Assembly (NCBI GenBank): GCA_003168235.1
Contig: PMSZ01000512.1
Span: 1 to 6,042, forward strand
DNA from: Acidobacteriaceae bacterium
GTDB lineage: Bacteria > Acidobacteriota > Terriglobia > Terriglobales > Acidobacteriaceae
Reading direction: 5' to 3'
DNA length: 6,042 nucleotides
A model generated the notes under the pieces. The model was not told where the DNA came from. It worked only from the letters and a program-made list of their open reading frames with translations, and did no database searches. Every line of letters starts with the position of its first letter. The stretch's first letter is position 1. Both the position numbers and the translations under genes were made by a program. Positions 1 to 6,042 of this stretch are shown here, piece after piece.

Positions 1-2637
1 AGCCGCTTCGAGCGCGAAGCCAAGGCCGCCTCCGCACTGAACCACCCGAACATTTGTACCATCTACGAAATTGACGACCAGCACGGCGAAGTGTTCATCG
101 CCATGGAGTTTCTCGACGGCGTTACGCTCCGGCATCTTATCGCCGGCAAGCCGCTGGAGATGGAGACCACGCTGTCGCTGGCGATTGAGATTGCCGACGC
201 ACTCGACGCCGCACACTCGGAGCAGATCGTCCATCGCGATATCAAGCCGGCGAATCTTTTCGTGACCAGGCGCGGCCACGCCAAGATTCTCGACTTCGGA
301 CTGGCCAAACTGACCGTCCGCAGCCGCACGGCCGAGCTAACCACGCTGAGTCTCGACGATACCGTGCCTACCGAAGCTCACCTTACCAGTCCGGGCACCA
401 CACTGGGTACAGTCGCCTACATGTCGCCGGAACAGGTGCGCGGCAAAGAGTTAGACGCGCGTACGGACTTGTTCTCATTCGGAGCGGTGCTCTACGAAAT
501 GACGACCGGCACGCTGCCGTTTCGCGGCGAAGGGCAAGGTGACATTTACGACGCAATTCTGCATAAGACGCCAACTGCGCCGGTGCGTCTCAATCCCGAA
601 ATTTCGGCGGAACTCGAGCACATCATTGATAAGGCACTGGAGAAGGACCGTGATTTGCGCTATCAGCACGCGTCAGACGTCCGGGCCGATTTGATGCGGC
701 TGAAGCGGCAGACCGAATCGGGCAGAGCCATCGCGGACTCGTCGTCCGGAGGCTCAGCTGCAACTGCGTCGGCCGCGCTCACTTCCGGACCGGCAAACGT
801 ACCCGCATCTGCTTATGCCTCTGGCGCTCGCTCTGCCTCGTCGAGCTCGGTGCTGGTGGCCGAAGCGCAGCGACACAAAGGTGTAGTGATCGGGACGGCG
901 GTTGGGGTCTTGGTGCTTGTCATCGCCGCTGCCTTCGGCGTCTACAAACTCATCGGCAAGAACACGCCGGCAATTGATACCCGCAACATCAACATCCGGC
1001 AACTCACCGATCATGGTCAGGCGGTCGGTTTTGCCGCAGTGTCGTCGGATGGCAAAATGATCGTCTACGGACGCCGCGAGGGCGAGCGCAGTTTGCGCGT
1101 CAAACAGATCGTTACCGGCAGTGAAGTCACAGTAGTGCCGCCGCAAAGTGGATTCTTCGGCTCGGGCGCAACTTTCACGCCCGATGGCAATTACCTGTAT
1201 TACATGCACCAGGACCCCGCGAATCCTAACAGCTTCAATATTTATGCGGTCCCGGCGTTGGGTGGGACATCGAGGCAAATCGTCAGTGACGTAGCCAGCG
1301 CGGTCGCATTTTCGCCCGACGGCAAGCGCATGGCGTATCGGCGGATCATTCCAGACAAAGGCGACGACCAGGTCTTGATCGCCAACTCCGACGGTGCCAG
1401 CGAGCAGATCATTCTCCATCGCCCCTCAGGGGTCAGCGGTTTCACCGCCGATCCCTCCTGGTCGGCATCGGGCGATCTTATTGCTGTCGCGGCGCTCGAT
1501 CTTGGCAAGAACACGCTTGGGTCCATCCTCGTGCTTTCGCCGGAAGGCAAGCTGGTAAAAAGTTTCCCGTCCGATAAGATAGTCACCGCACTCGCGTGGC
1601 TGCCCGACGCTTCCGGCCTGGTTTTCATCGGCGGTGAAAAATCGACCGGCCTTCGTTACCAGGTATGGTTCCAGCCCTATCCCGCCGGGGATGCCTTCAA
1701 GATCAGCAACGACTTTAATCGTTATGCCTCAGTGAGCGTGGCGGCTGACGGCAAGTCTTTTGTCACTACCCAGGCGCACCCGTCGGCAACAATCTATGTC
1801 GGAGATTCGCCCTCCGTTCTGAACAACCAAATCGATTGGAAGCTGACACCGGTCTCGACCGAGCAGGTCCGTACCAGCATGGTTTGGACCGCCTCTGGCA
1901 AGTTGGTTGAGACAGATGGGGAGAACCGGCTCTTAATTGCTGCATCGGACGGGTCGTCCGCCACCCACATGACGCCGGGTGATGAGTTGTTCTTTAATCC
2001 GGCGGCTTGTGGAGATGGTGACGTGGTCGTCTTGAACAGGTTGTCCGAAGAGAATGCACCGAACCTCTGGCGCCTGAATGCCGCGACTGGCGATCTACGG
2101 CAACTGACCTCGGGAAAGAACGACGAGAACCCCTCTTGCACGCCGGACGGGAAATGGATGGTTTACGTCGGCTCCAGCCCCAGCGACAATGTCGGGCATA
2201 TTTTCAAACTATCCACCGACGGTGGCACGCCGGTGGAACTCGCCCACGGTACCGTGGGCGCGCCGACGGTTTCTCCCGATGGTCACTTCGTCGCATACGT
2301 CAGGGTTGACGGGCAAGGCGCCAGGGCAAAATCGAAGTTTATTGTGCAGAAACTCGAAGGCGGCGCGTCCATCCAGGAAATCGAAGCTCCCGCGGACAAC
2401 GGAAGTGTGGAGTGGACCCCCGATGGGCACGCGCTTACGTATCTGCATACGGTGGGAAGCGCACGCCATCTTTACCTGCAACCGCTCACTGGCGATCCTC
2501 CCATACAGTTGACGCACTTCGATACCGAGCCCTCCTTGATTGCCAGTTACGGGTGGTCGCACGATGGCAAGAAGATCGCCATCACCCGGGCACGCTATAA
2601 CGATACCGATGTGGTTATGTTCAGCGGGTTTCGCTAG
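1..2637 (+). CDS. Transmembrane Ser/Thr protein kinase with TolB/PD40 beta-propeller (5' end outside window)
   Basis: This is a PknB-type (Hanks-type) Ser/Thr kinase that phosphorylates proteins in the cytoplasm; 878 residues are visible. The frame is open from base 1 and already codes for the alpha-C helix (FEREAK, Glu at residue 6), so the GTG at 91 is internal. The glycine loop and ATP-binding lysine, roughly 50-60 residues, lie upstream. Visible motifs are HRD at residues 78-80 within HRDIKPAN, DFG at 98-100, a Thr-rich activation segment, and SPEQVRG from residue 142. The catalytic domain ends near 236. A Ser/Ala/Gly-rich linker (about 237-292) leads to one hydrophobic helix (about 294-319). 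The rest is a propeller with repeated (S/T)PDGxxxxY motifs, for example near bases 1177, 1312, 2140, 2272 and 2416. By topology the propeller should be extracytoplasmic and probably sensory; its ligand is unknown. A STAS gene follows 56 bases downstream on the same strand. Confidence 0.95.
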   Translation, partial: SRFEREAKAASALNHPNICTIYEIDDQHGEVFIAMEFLDGVTLRHLIAGKPLEMETTLSLAIEIADALDAAHSEQIVHRDIKPANLFVTRRGHAKILDFGLAKLTVRSRTAELTTLSLDDTVPTEAHLTSPGTTLGTVAYMSPEQVRGKELDARTDLFSFGAVLYEMTTGTLPFRGEGQGDIYDAILHKTPTAPVRLNPEISAELEHIIDKALEKDRDLRYQHASDVRADLMRLKRQTESGRAIADSSSGGSAATASAALTSGPANVPASAYASGARSASSSSVLVAEAQRHKGVVIGTAVGVLVLVIAAAFGVYKLIGKNTPAIDTRNINIRQLTDHGQAVGFAAVSSDGKMIVYGRREGERSLRVKQIVTGSEVTVVPPQSGFFGSGATFTPDGNYLYYMHQDPANPNSFNIYAVPALGGTSRQIVSDVASAVAFSPDGKRMAYRRIIPDKGDDQVLIANSDGASEQIILHRPSGVSGFTADPSWSASGDLIAVAALDLGKNTLGSILVLSPEGKLVKSFPSDKIVTALAWLPDASGLVFIGGEKSTGLRYQVWFQPYPAGDAFKISNDFNRYASVSVAADGKSFVTTQAHPSATIYVGDSPSVLNNQIDWKLTPVSTEQVRTSMVWTASGKLVETDGENRLLIAASDGSSATHMTPGDELFFNPAACGDGDVVVLNRLSEENAPNLWRLNAATGDLRQLTSGKNDENPSCTPDGKWMVYVGSSPSDNVGHIFKLSTDGGTPVELAHGTVGAPTVSPDGHFVAYVRVDGQGARAKSKFIVQKLEGGASIQEIEAPADNGSVEWTPDGHALTYLHTVGSARHLYLQPLTGDPPIQLTHFDTEPSLIASYGWSHDGKKIAITRARYNDTDVVMFSGFR

Positions 2638-2680
2638 GTTTTCGAAAATCAGTTTCTCGATCCGCTACTAAGATCTGAAA

Positions 2681-2685
2681 AGGAG
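2681..2685 (+). promoter_or_regulatory. Shine-Dalgarno site of the STAS gene
   Basis: AGGAG, preceded by an A-run, lies eight bases before the ATG at 2694, which is good spacing and fixes that start. It sits in the 56-base gap after the upstream kinase gene. I see no clear promoter in that gap, so co-transcription with the kinase is the simpler reading. Confidence 0.8.
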
Positions 2686-2693
2686 CTTCGCTC

Positions 2694-3035
2694 ATGCTGG
2701 AGATTCAGACCAAACACGTGGAACCGGAGATTGTCGTCCTGGAAATCTCTGGGAAAATCACGCTCGGCACAAGCAGCAAGCAACTGGAATGGACGGTCGA
2801 GAGCCTGGTGAATGAAGGGCGGAAAAAAGTCATCTTTGATCTGGCCGGGGTGACGGGCCTTGACAGCACCGGGATCGGGATCATCGTAATGTCGGCCGGC
2901 AAACTGAAGAAGGTCGGAGGTGAGCTGCGAGTGGCCGGCGCCACTGCGCACGTAGAAGAAGTATTGAAGACCACGAACGTAGACCGAATTGTCGGATTGC
3001 ACTCCACCACCGTGGGAGCGGCGTCGGGATTCTAA
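2694..3035 (+). CDS. Stand-alone STAS-domain protein, anti-sigma-factor-antagonist type (SpoIIAA/RsbV-like)
   Basis: This 113-residue cytoplasmic protein is a single STAS domain, the usual length for the family. It opens with a beta strand pattern (EIVVLEISGKIT, about residues 12-23), then a helix, a second core strand (KVIFDLAGV, 45-53), and the signature loop LDSTGIGI at 56-63. Ser58 falls at the position phosphorylated in Bacillus SpoIIAA, with Thr59 beside it; SpoIIAA has DSSG here, so this is a mild variant. The GGELRVAG stretch after residue 70 is also typical. In known partner-switching systems the unphosphorylated antagonist binds an anti-sigma kinase and frees a sigma factor, and phosphorylation blocks this. 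Here no anti-sigma gene is adjacent; the neighbours are two membrane Ser/Thr kinases, which makes kinase-controlled STAS signalling plausible but unproven. The start is supported by the AGGAG site. The gene ends six bases from the convergent kinase gene. It has no transporter domain, so it is not a SulP STAS tail. Confidence 0.92.
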   Translation: MLEIQTKHVEPEIVVLEISGKITLGTSSKQLEWTVESLVNEGRKKVIFDLAGVTGLDSTGIGIIVMSAGKLKKVGGELRVAGATAHVEEVLKTTNVDRIVGLHSTTVGAASGF

Positions 3036-3041
3036 GTTGGT

Positions 3042-5630
3042 CTACTTCAGCGTATCGCTGCTGTAAAGTTGCCCAAGTTGCGTGCGGTACATGTACCCGA
3101 TCCACCGCCCATCGGGCGTAATGCCGGCAGGTATGGTCATGGGCCTCAGGCCCACCGCATCTTTCGGAGTTATTGTCTGCCACATTTCCCGCTGGCCCGA
3201 CTCGATGTCAACTTTATAAATGTTGATGCCGGTTGCGACCGGTGCCTGTACAAACACATGCTTCGAATCCGACGCCCACGCAATCGGAAACTCCGAAGCC
3301 TGAATGCCGGAGATGGGCTTGGAAGTACCATCGGAAAGGGAGCGAACAACCAGGGCTTCATTCTGGTAAACCATGATTGATTTTTCGTCCGGTGCGACTG
3401 CCTTCCATGGAGCGCTTCCGGCCACAACCTCTTTTGGGGTTGCGCCATCCGCGTCCGTGATGAATAGAGCCTCAGGTAGGCCCGGTTGGTTGGCGTGCAT
3501 CAGAATACGATGCCCATCGGGGAACCACTGCGCCCATTGCGGCTGAATCCCATCCCAGTGAAACACGCGCGCCTGCCCCGGCCCGACCGGCACAATCTGG
3601 AGCCGCGCCGCCGGATCGCCCGCGAACAGTACCAGCGCCCATTTTCCATCGGGACTGATGTCCGCGCCATATCCCCCTCCGGCAATGCGAACCGCGGCAG
3701 AACCGTCACTCTTCCGCACATACACCGAGTAGTCGTTGCCCGACCGCTCGGATAAATCGGTGAATAAAACTTCACTTCCGTCCGTCGACAGTCGCGGAGC
3801 AAAACTGTAAGAGAGCCAACTCAGGTCGCGTTCTTGATTCGATCCATGCTCCACCAGTGATATTGCCCCGCGCGCTTCTTCAGTCGAAACCAACACGCGT
3901 CCCGACGTAGCAATATCGAGGATGCGTGTTGGAGCCGTTCCGCAATACACAGTCCTCTGCTTGCCCGAAATGGTGACGGCATGAATGCAGTACTGTTCCC
4001 CTGTGTTGGCGGCTGAGAACCAAACCTCTTTCCCTGAGGGATCCCACGCCAGCCCCTCCAGGGATTCCCATCCCGCCGAGAGCGTTCGTAACCCTCCGGA
4101 TCGGTCTACCAGCACGACTTCGCCTCGATCATCGACATTCGGCGGGTGATGGAACAACGCCACTTGTTTTCCATCGGGAGAAACCCGCACCTCGCTGATC
4201 CAGTTCTCGCCTTCCAGCAGCACCTTGCCGATGGGATATTGCAAGCGCCACTTGCGGTTGACGCGGTCAATGACGGCCAGTTCGTTTCCGTCCGGCCCCC
4301 AGTCGGCATCGGCCACATTCTCCAGCACCTCGCGAGGCGCGCTCCCACCCATCGGAGAAGTGGCCAGGGTCCCGGTCCATTGATAGTGGGCAAACAATGT
4401 CGGCCGCACCAGGACTGCCATCTGACTCTGCCGTGAAATTGCCAACAGCAAAGCCCCGCCCAAACCCGCCGGCGTCGATTCCGGATAGTCCTCACGAATG
4501 CTGTATGTGTCGGGAATGCCTCCGCCGAACTTCGCACTGTAAAGCACAGTCTTCGCGTCCGGCGCAAAACGGCCTCGAATGACCTCGCCGCGCTGAAAAG
4601 ATACTCGAGTGAAGATCGGCGGCGGAGCCGGGGCAGGGTGCAGATACCAGGCGACGGCCGCTCCCAGGGCGAGACCGAGCACCGCCATCACCGCGTATCC
4701 AATCCAACGACGCGGTGTGGCCGCACCCGTCTGAACTCCATCGGTGATCGCCACATTCGCCGCTGTCCTCGAAGTTGTGCCACTCAACGCTTCGAGCGCA
4801 AAGGCCAGATCTTTCGCGGATTGAAACCGCTGCTCGGGTTGCTTCTCCAGGCAGCGCCGCACGATTCGCTCCAACCCGGGCGCAACCGGATGCGTCATCT
4901 CGCTGAGTTCCGCCGGGTCATCCTTCAGGATCGCGGTCATGGTCTCGGCCGCCGTATCGCGGCGAAAAGCGCGCTTGCCCGAGATCATCTCGTAGAGCAC
5001 CGCGCCAAAAGCAAAAATGTCGGTGCGGGAATCGATCGCAGCACCACGAACCTGCTCCGGCGCCATATAGCCGGCCGTGCCCATCACCACTCCAGCTTCC
5101 GTAGGCGAACTGGTTAGCGTTGCTTCGACACCTTTCGCTCCGCGATTATTCGGCGATAACTTCGCCAACCCGAAGTCGAGAATTTTGACACGCCCTTCGT
5201 TGGTGAGGAAAATGTTCTCCGGCTTCAGGTCGCGATGAATGATGCCCTTGTCGTGCGCCGCCGCCAGTCCCTGCGCAATCTGCGCGGCATAGTCGGAGGA
5301 CTTGCGCGCAGGCAAGGGGCCGTGGTCGAGCTCCGCGCGCAGGCTGCCGCCTTCGAGCAACTCAGAAACGATGAAGGGCGAGCCGTCCTGCTCGCCGATA
5401 TCGTGAATGGCAAGAATGTTGGGATGATTCAGCGCCGCGACCGCGCGCGCTTCTTGCTCGAAGCGACGGAGCCGGTCGGTGTCGCGGGAAAAAGACTCCG
5501 GCAGCACCTTGAGCGCGACCTCGCGGCCAAGGCGCGTATCGCGAGCGCGATACACCTCTCCCATACCGCCCGCGCCGAGCGGCGCGATGATTTCGTAGGG
5601 ACCTAGTTTTGTGCCAGCGGTAAGGGCCAT
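3042..5630 (-). CDS. Transmembrane Ser/Thr protein kinase with TolB/PD40 beta-propeller (complete)
   Basis: This is a complete PknB-type kinase of 862 residues, paralogous in layout to the kinase at the left edge. Numbering from ATG 5630: glycine loop GAGGMGEVY at 19-27, ATP-binding Lys41 (VALK), alpha-C Glu60, HRDLKPEN at 132-139 with catalytic Asp134, DFG at 152-154, and APE at 190-192. All catalytic residues are present, so it should be active. The kinase domain ends near 282. A short linker and one membrane helix (about 309-330) follow, then a Pro-rich hinge (APAPPP). The C-terminal half carries propeller motifs such as APDAK at 356, SPDG at 484, SPDG at 659, FPDG at 703 and TPDG at 838; it probably lies outside the membrane and senses an unknown signal. 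A TTG at 5642 in the same frame would add four residues (MRPP). I prefer ATG 5630 because MALTAGTKLGPYEI is the typical opening of this family and the TTG overlaps a TATAAT. Neither start has a Shine-Dalgarno. The gene converges on the STAS gene and lies downstream of the peptidase gene on the same strand. Confidence 0.95.
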   Translation of the reverse strand: MALTAGTKLGPYEIIAPLGAGGMGEVYRARDTRLGREVALKVLPESFSRDTDRLRRFEQEARAVAALNHPNILAIHDIGEQDGSPFIVSELLEGGSLRAELDHGPLPARKSSDYAAQIAQGLAAAHDKGIIHRDLKPENIFLTNEGRVKILDFGLAKLSPNNRGAKGVEATLTSSPTEAGVVMGTAGYMAPEQVRGAAIDSRTDIFAFGAVLYEMISGKRAFRRDTAAETMTAILKDDPAELSEMTHPVAPGLERIVRRCLEKQPEQRFQSAKDLAFALEALSGTTSRTAANVAITDGVQTGAATPRRWIGYAVMAVLGLALGAAVAWYLHPAPAPPPIFTRVSFQRGEVIRGRFAPDAKTVLYSAKFGGGIPDTYSIREDYPESTPAGLGGALLLAISRQSQMAVLVRPTLFAHYQWTGTLATSPMGGSAPREVLENVADADWGPDGNELAVIDRVNRKWRLQYPIGKVLLEGENWISEVRVSPDGKQVALFHHPPNVDDRGEVVLVDRSGGLRTLSAGWESLEGLAWDPSGKEVWFSAANTGEQYCIHAVTISGKQRTVYCGTAPTRILDIATSGRVLVSTEEARGAISLVEHGSNQERDLSWLSYSFAPRLSTDGSEVLFTDLSERSGNDYSVYVRKSDGSAAVRIAGGGYGADISPDGKWALVLFAGDPAARLQIVPVGPGQARVFHWDGIQPQWAQWFPDGHRILMHANQPGLPEALFITDADGATPKEVVAGSAPWKAVAPDEKSIMVYQNEALVVRSLSDGTSKPISGIQASEFPIAWASDSKHVFVQAPVATGINIYKVDIESGQREMWQTITPKDAVGLRPMTIPAGITPDGRWIGYMYRTQLGQLYSSDTLK

Positions 5631-5840
5631 CGGTGGGCGCAATTATAGTTGAATTTTGCGAAATGAACGGCAGCTGAGAGGCATCAGGTACGGCTGGATT
5701 GCCGCGCGTCCGGCGGTAAGCGTCGCCTCCACGCCGGGCTCCTCGCCCGACCCTCCCATTTCCGCCGTCCCGGGAAACCCCAAAATGTAAATCTGATCAC
5801 CCGACGCAGTTTTTTTGTGCCTCAGCATTACACTTTCGCG
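5631..5840. other. Intergenic region between peptidase and kinase genes; doubtful 61-codon ORF
   Basis: These 210 bases separate two minus-strand genes. The kinase-proximal end holds the TATAAT. An open frame on the minus strand from ATG 5828 to a stop at 5643 would code for 61 residues, but it has no Shine-Dalgarno, no recognisable domain, and a composition (GEEPGVEATLTAGRAAIQPY in its middle) that suggests translated non-coding or repeat-derived DNA. I do not call it a gene. A T7 run at 5810-5816 on the plus strand has no strong stem before it, so no terminator is called. Confidence 0.4.
5642..5647 (-). promoter_or_regulatory. Putative -10 box of the second kinase gene
   Basis: The minus strand reads TATAAT, a perfect sigma-70-type -10 hexamer, in an AT-rich patch that stands out from the GC-rich surroundings. 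It lies 11 bases before ATG 5630. The expected transcription start near 5635 would leave a leader of only about five bases, which fits the lack of a Shine-Dalgarno and suggests a nearly leaderless mRNA. No good -35 hexamer is visible at 15-18 bases spacing (about 5663-5671), and there is no extended TGn, so the call is tentative. Confidence 0.45.
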
Positions 5841-6042
5841 CTATTGCCCGGTTTTGCGATTGTAGTTTGGATACTCGGGCTTCTGCGGTTGCGGCACAGG
5901 ATGCTTGGCCAAGTCCTCTAGAGCCAGGCTCACAGCTTTTTCCAGTTGCGGATCGTGACCCTCGCTGACCGGCTTTGGTTCCATGTCAACCTCGTAGTCG
6001 GGCTGCACGCCATGGTTCTCAACATCCCATTGGCCTTGTGGA
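5841..6042 (-). CDS. C-terminal end of a tricorn-like S41 family peptidase (5' part outside window)
   Basis: Reading the minus strand from the window edge to the TAG at 5841-5843 gives 66 codons of a continuous protein end. It starts GQWDVENHGVQPDYEVD and continues with DPQLEKAVSLALEDLAKHP, then a Pro/Gln/Tyr-rich tail ending NRKTGQ. The pattern W-x-V-E-N-x-G-V-x-P-D-x-E-V followed by DPQLEKAV is what I know from the end of the tricorn-type S41 protease core, large enzymes that degrade peptides and often carry N-terminal TolB-like propellers and a PDZ domain. The nucleophile Ser and the upstream domains are outside the window; the Glu of VENHG may be the tetrad glutamate, but I am not certain. 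Its stop lies 210 bases upstream of the kinase start on the same strand, so read-through into the kinase gene is possible. Other S41 peptidases (CtpA-like) are less likely because of this tail. Confidence 0.82.
   Translation of the reverse strand, partial: PQGQWDVENHGVQPDYEVDMEPKPVSEGHDPQLEKAVSLALEDLAKHPVPQPQKPEYPNYNRKTGQ

Noticed and set aside
754..1419. Long minus-strand open frame of 221 codons within the first kinase
   Set aside because: It is antisense to a well-supported kinase/propeller frame, has no recognisable domain, and is the usual shadow ORF of GC-rich DNA.
91..2637. GTG at 91 as the start of the first kinase
   Set aside because: The frame is open to base 1 and the preceding 30 codons code for conserved kinase alpha-C and beta-4 sequence, so the gene begins outside the window.
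3086..3097. Perfect 12-base palindrome GGTACATGTACC
   Set aside because: It lies inside the conserved-looking coding stretch for YMYR at the end of the second kinase, so it is explained by codons rather than by an operator site.
4638..5117. Plus-strand open frame of 159 codons opposite the second kinase
   Set aside because: It is the antisense shadow of the kinase C-lobe and membrane helix; Arg/His-rich with no domain or ribosome binding site.
3042..5642. TTG at 5642 as the start of the second kinase
   Set aside because: It overlaps the TATAAT, has no Shine-Dalgarno and adds only MRPP before the family-typical MALTAGTKLGPYEI opening at ATG 5630.
5790..5820. T7 run at 5810-5816 as a plus-strand terminator
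   Set aside because: The preceding bases form only a 3-bp CTG/CAG stem, and no plus-strand gene ends nearby.
5643..5828. 61-codon minus-strand ORF between peptidase and kinase
   Set aside because: No Shine-Dalgarno, no domain and unusual composition; kept only as a possible repeat, not as a gene.

Overview
The window looks like chromosomal DNA from an Acidobacteriota-type soil bacterium (Koribacter/Terriglobia-like). This is inferred from three things: moderately GC-rich coding sequence, two large membrane kinases with C-terminal TolB/PD40 beta-propellers, and a neighbouring tricorn-like S41 peptidase. No marker gene is present, so the taxonomic guess is weak below phylum level. Coding density is high. 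There are two complete genes, two genes cut by the window edges, and no RNA genes, mobile elements or CRISPR arrays.

Layout. (1) Bases 1-2637, plus strand: the 3' part of a PknB-type serine/threonine kinase. It is open from the first base and lacks its ATP-binding N-lobe because the window cuts it. It has a Ser/Ala-rich linker, one transmembrane helix and a long propeller domain. (2) Bases 2694-3035, plus strand, 56 bases further on and behind a good Shine-Dalgarno: a small stand-alone STAS-domain protein of the anti-sigma-factor-antagonist (SpoIIAA/RsbV) type, with a DSTG phosphorylation motif. (3) Bases 3042-5630, minus strand, tail to tail with the STAS gene across a 6-base gap: a complete second kinase-TM-propeller protein of the same architecture as the first. 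It is probably read from an ATG at 5630, just downstream of a perfect TATAAT, which implies a nearly leaderless mRNA. (4) Bases 5631-5840: a non-coding gap holding the putative promoter and one doubtful small ORF. (5) Bases 5841-6042, minus strand: the last 66 codons of a tricorn-like S41 peptidase.

How they may work together (inference). Both kinases would have a cytoplasmic catalytic domain and an extracytoplasmic propeller that could sense a ligand or partner. The STAS protein next to kinase 1 is the type of protein normally controlled by Ser/Thr phosphorylation in partner-switching systems, so kinase 1 (or kinase 2) and the STAS protein could form a local signalling pair. No anti-sigma factor, PP2C phosphatase or sigma factor lies in the window, so the circuit is incomplete here. 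All domains present belong to known families. I did not find a convincing wholly new system.
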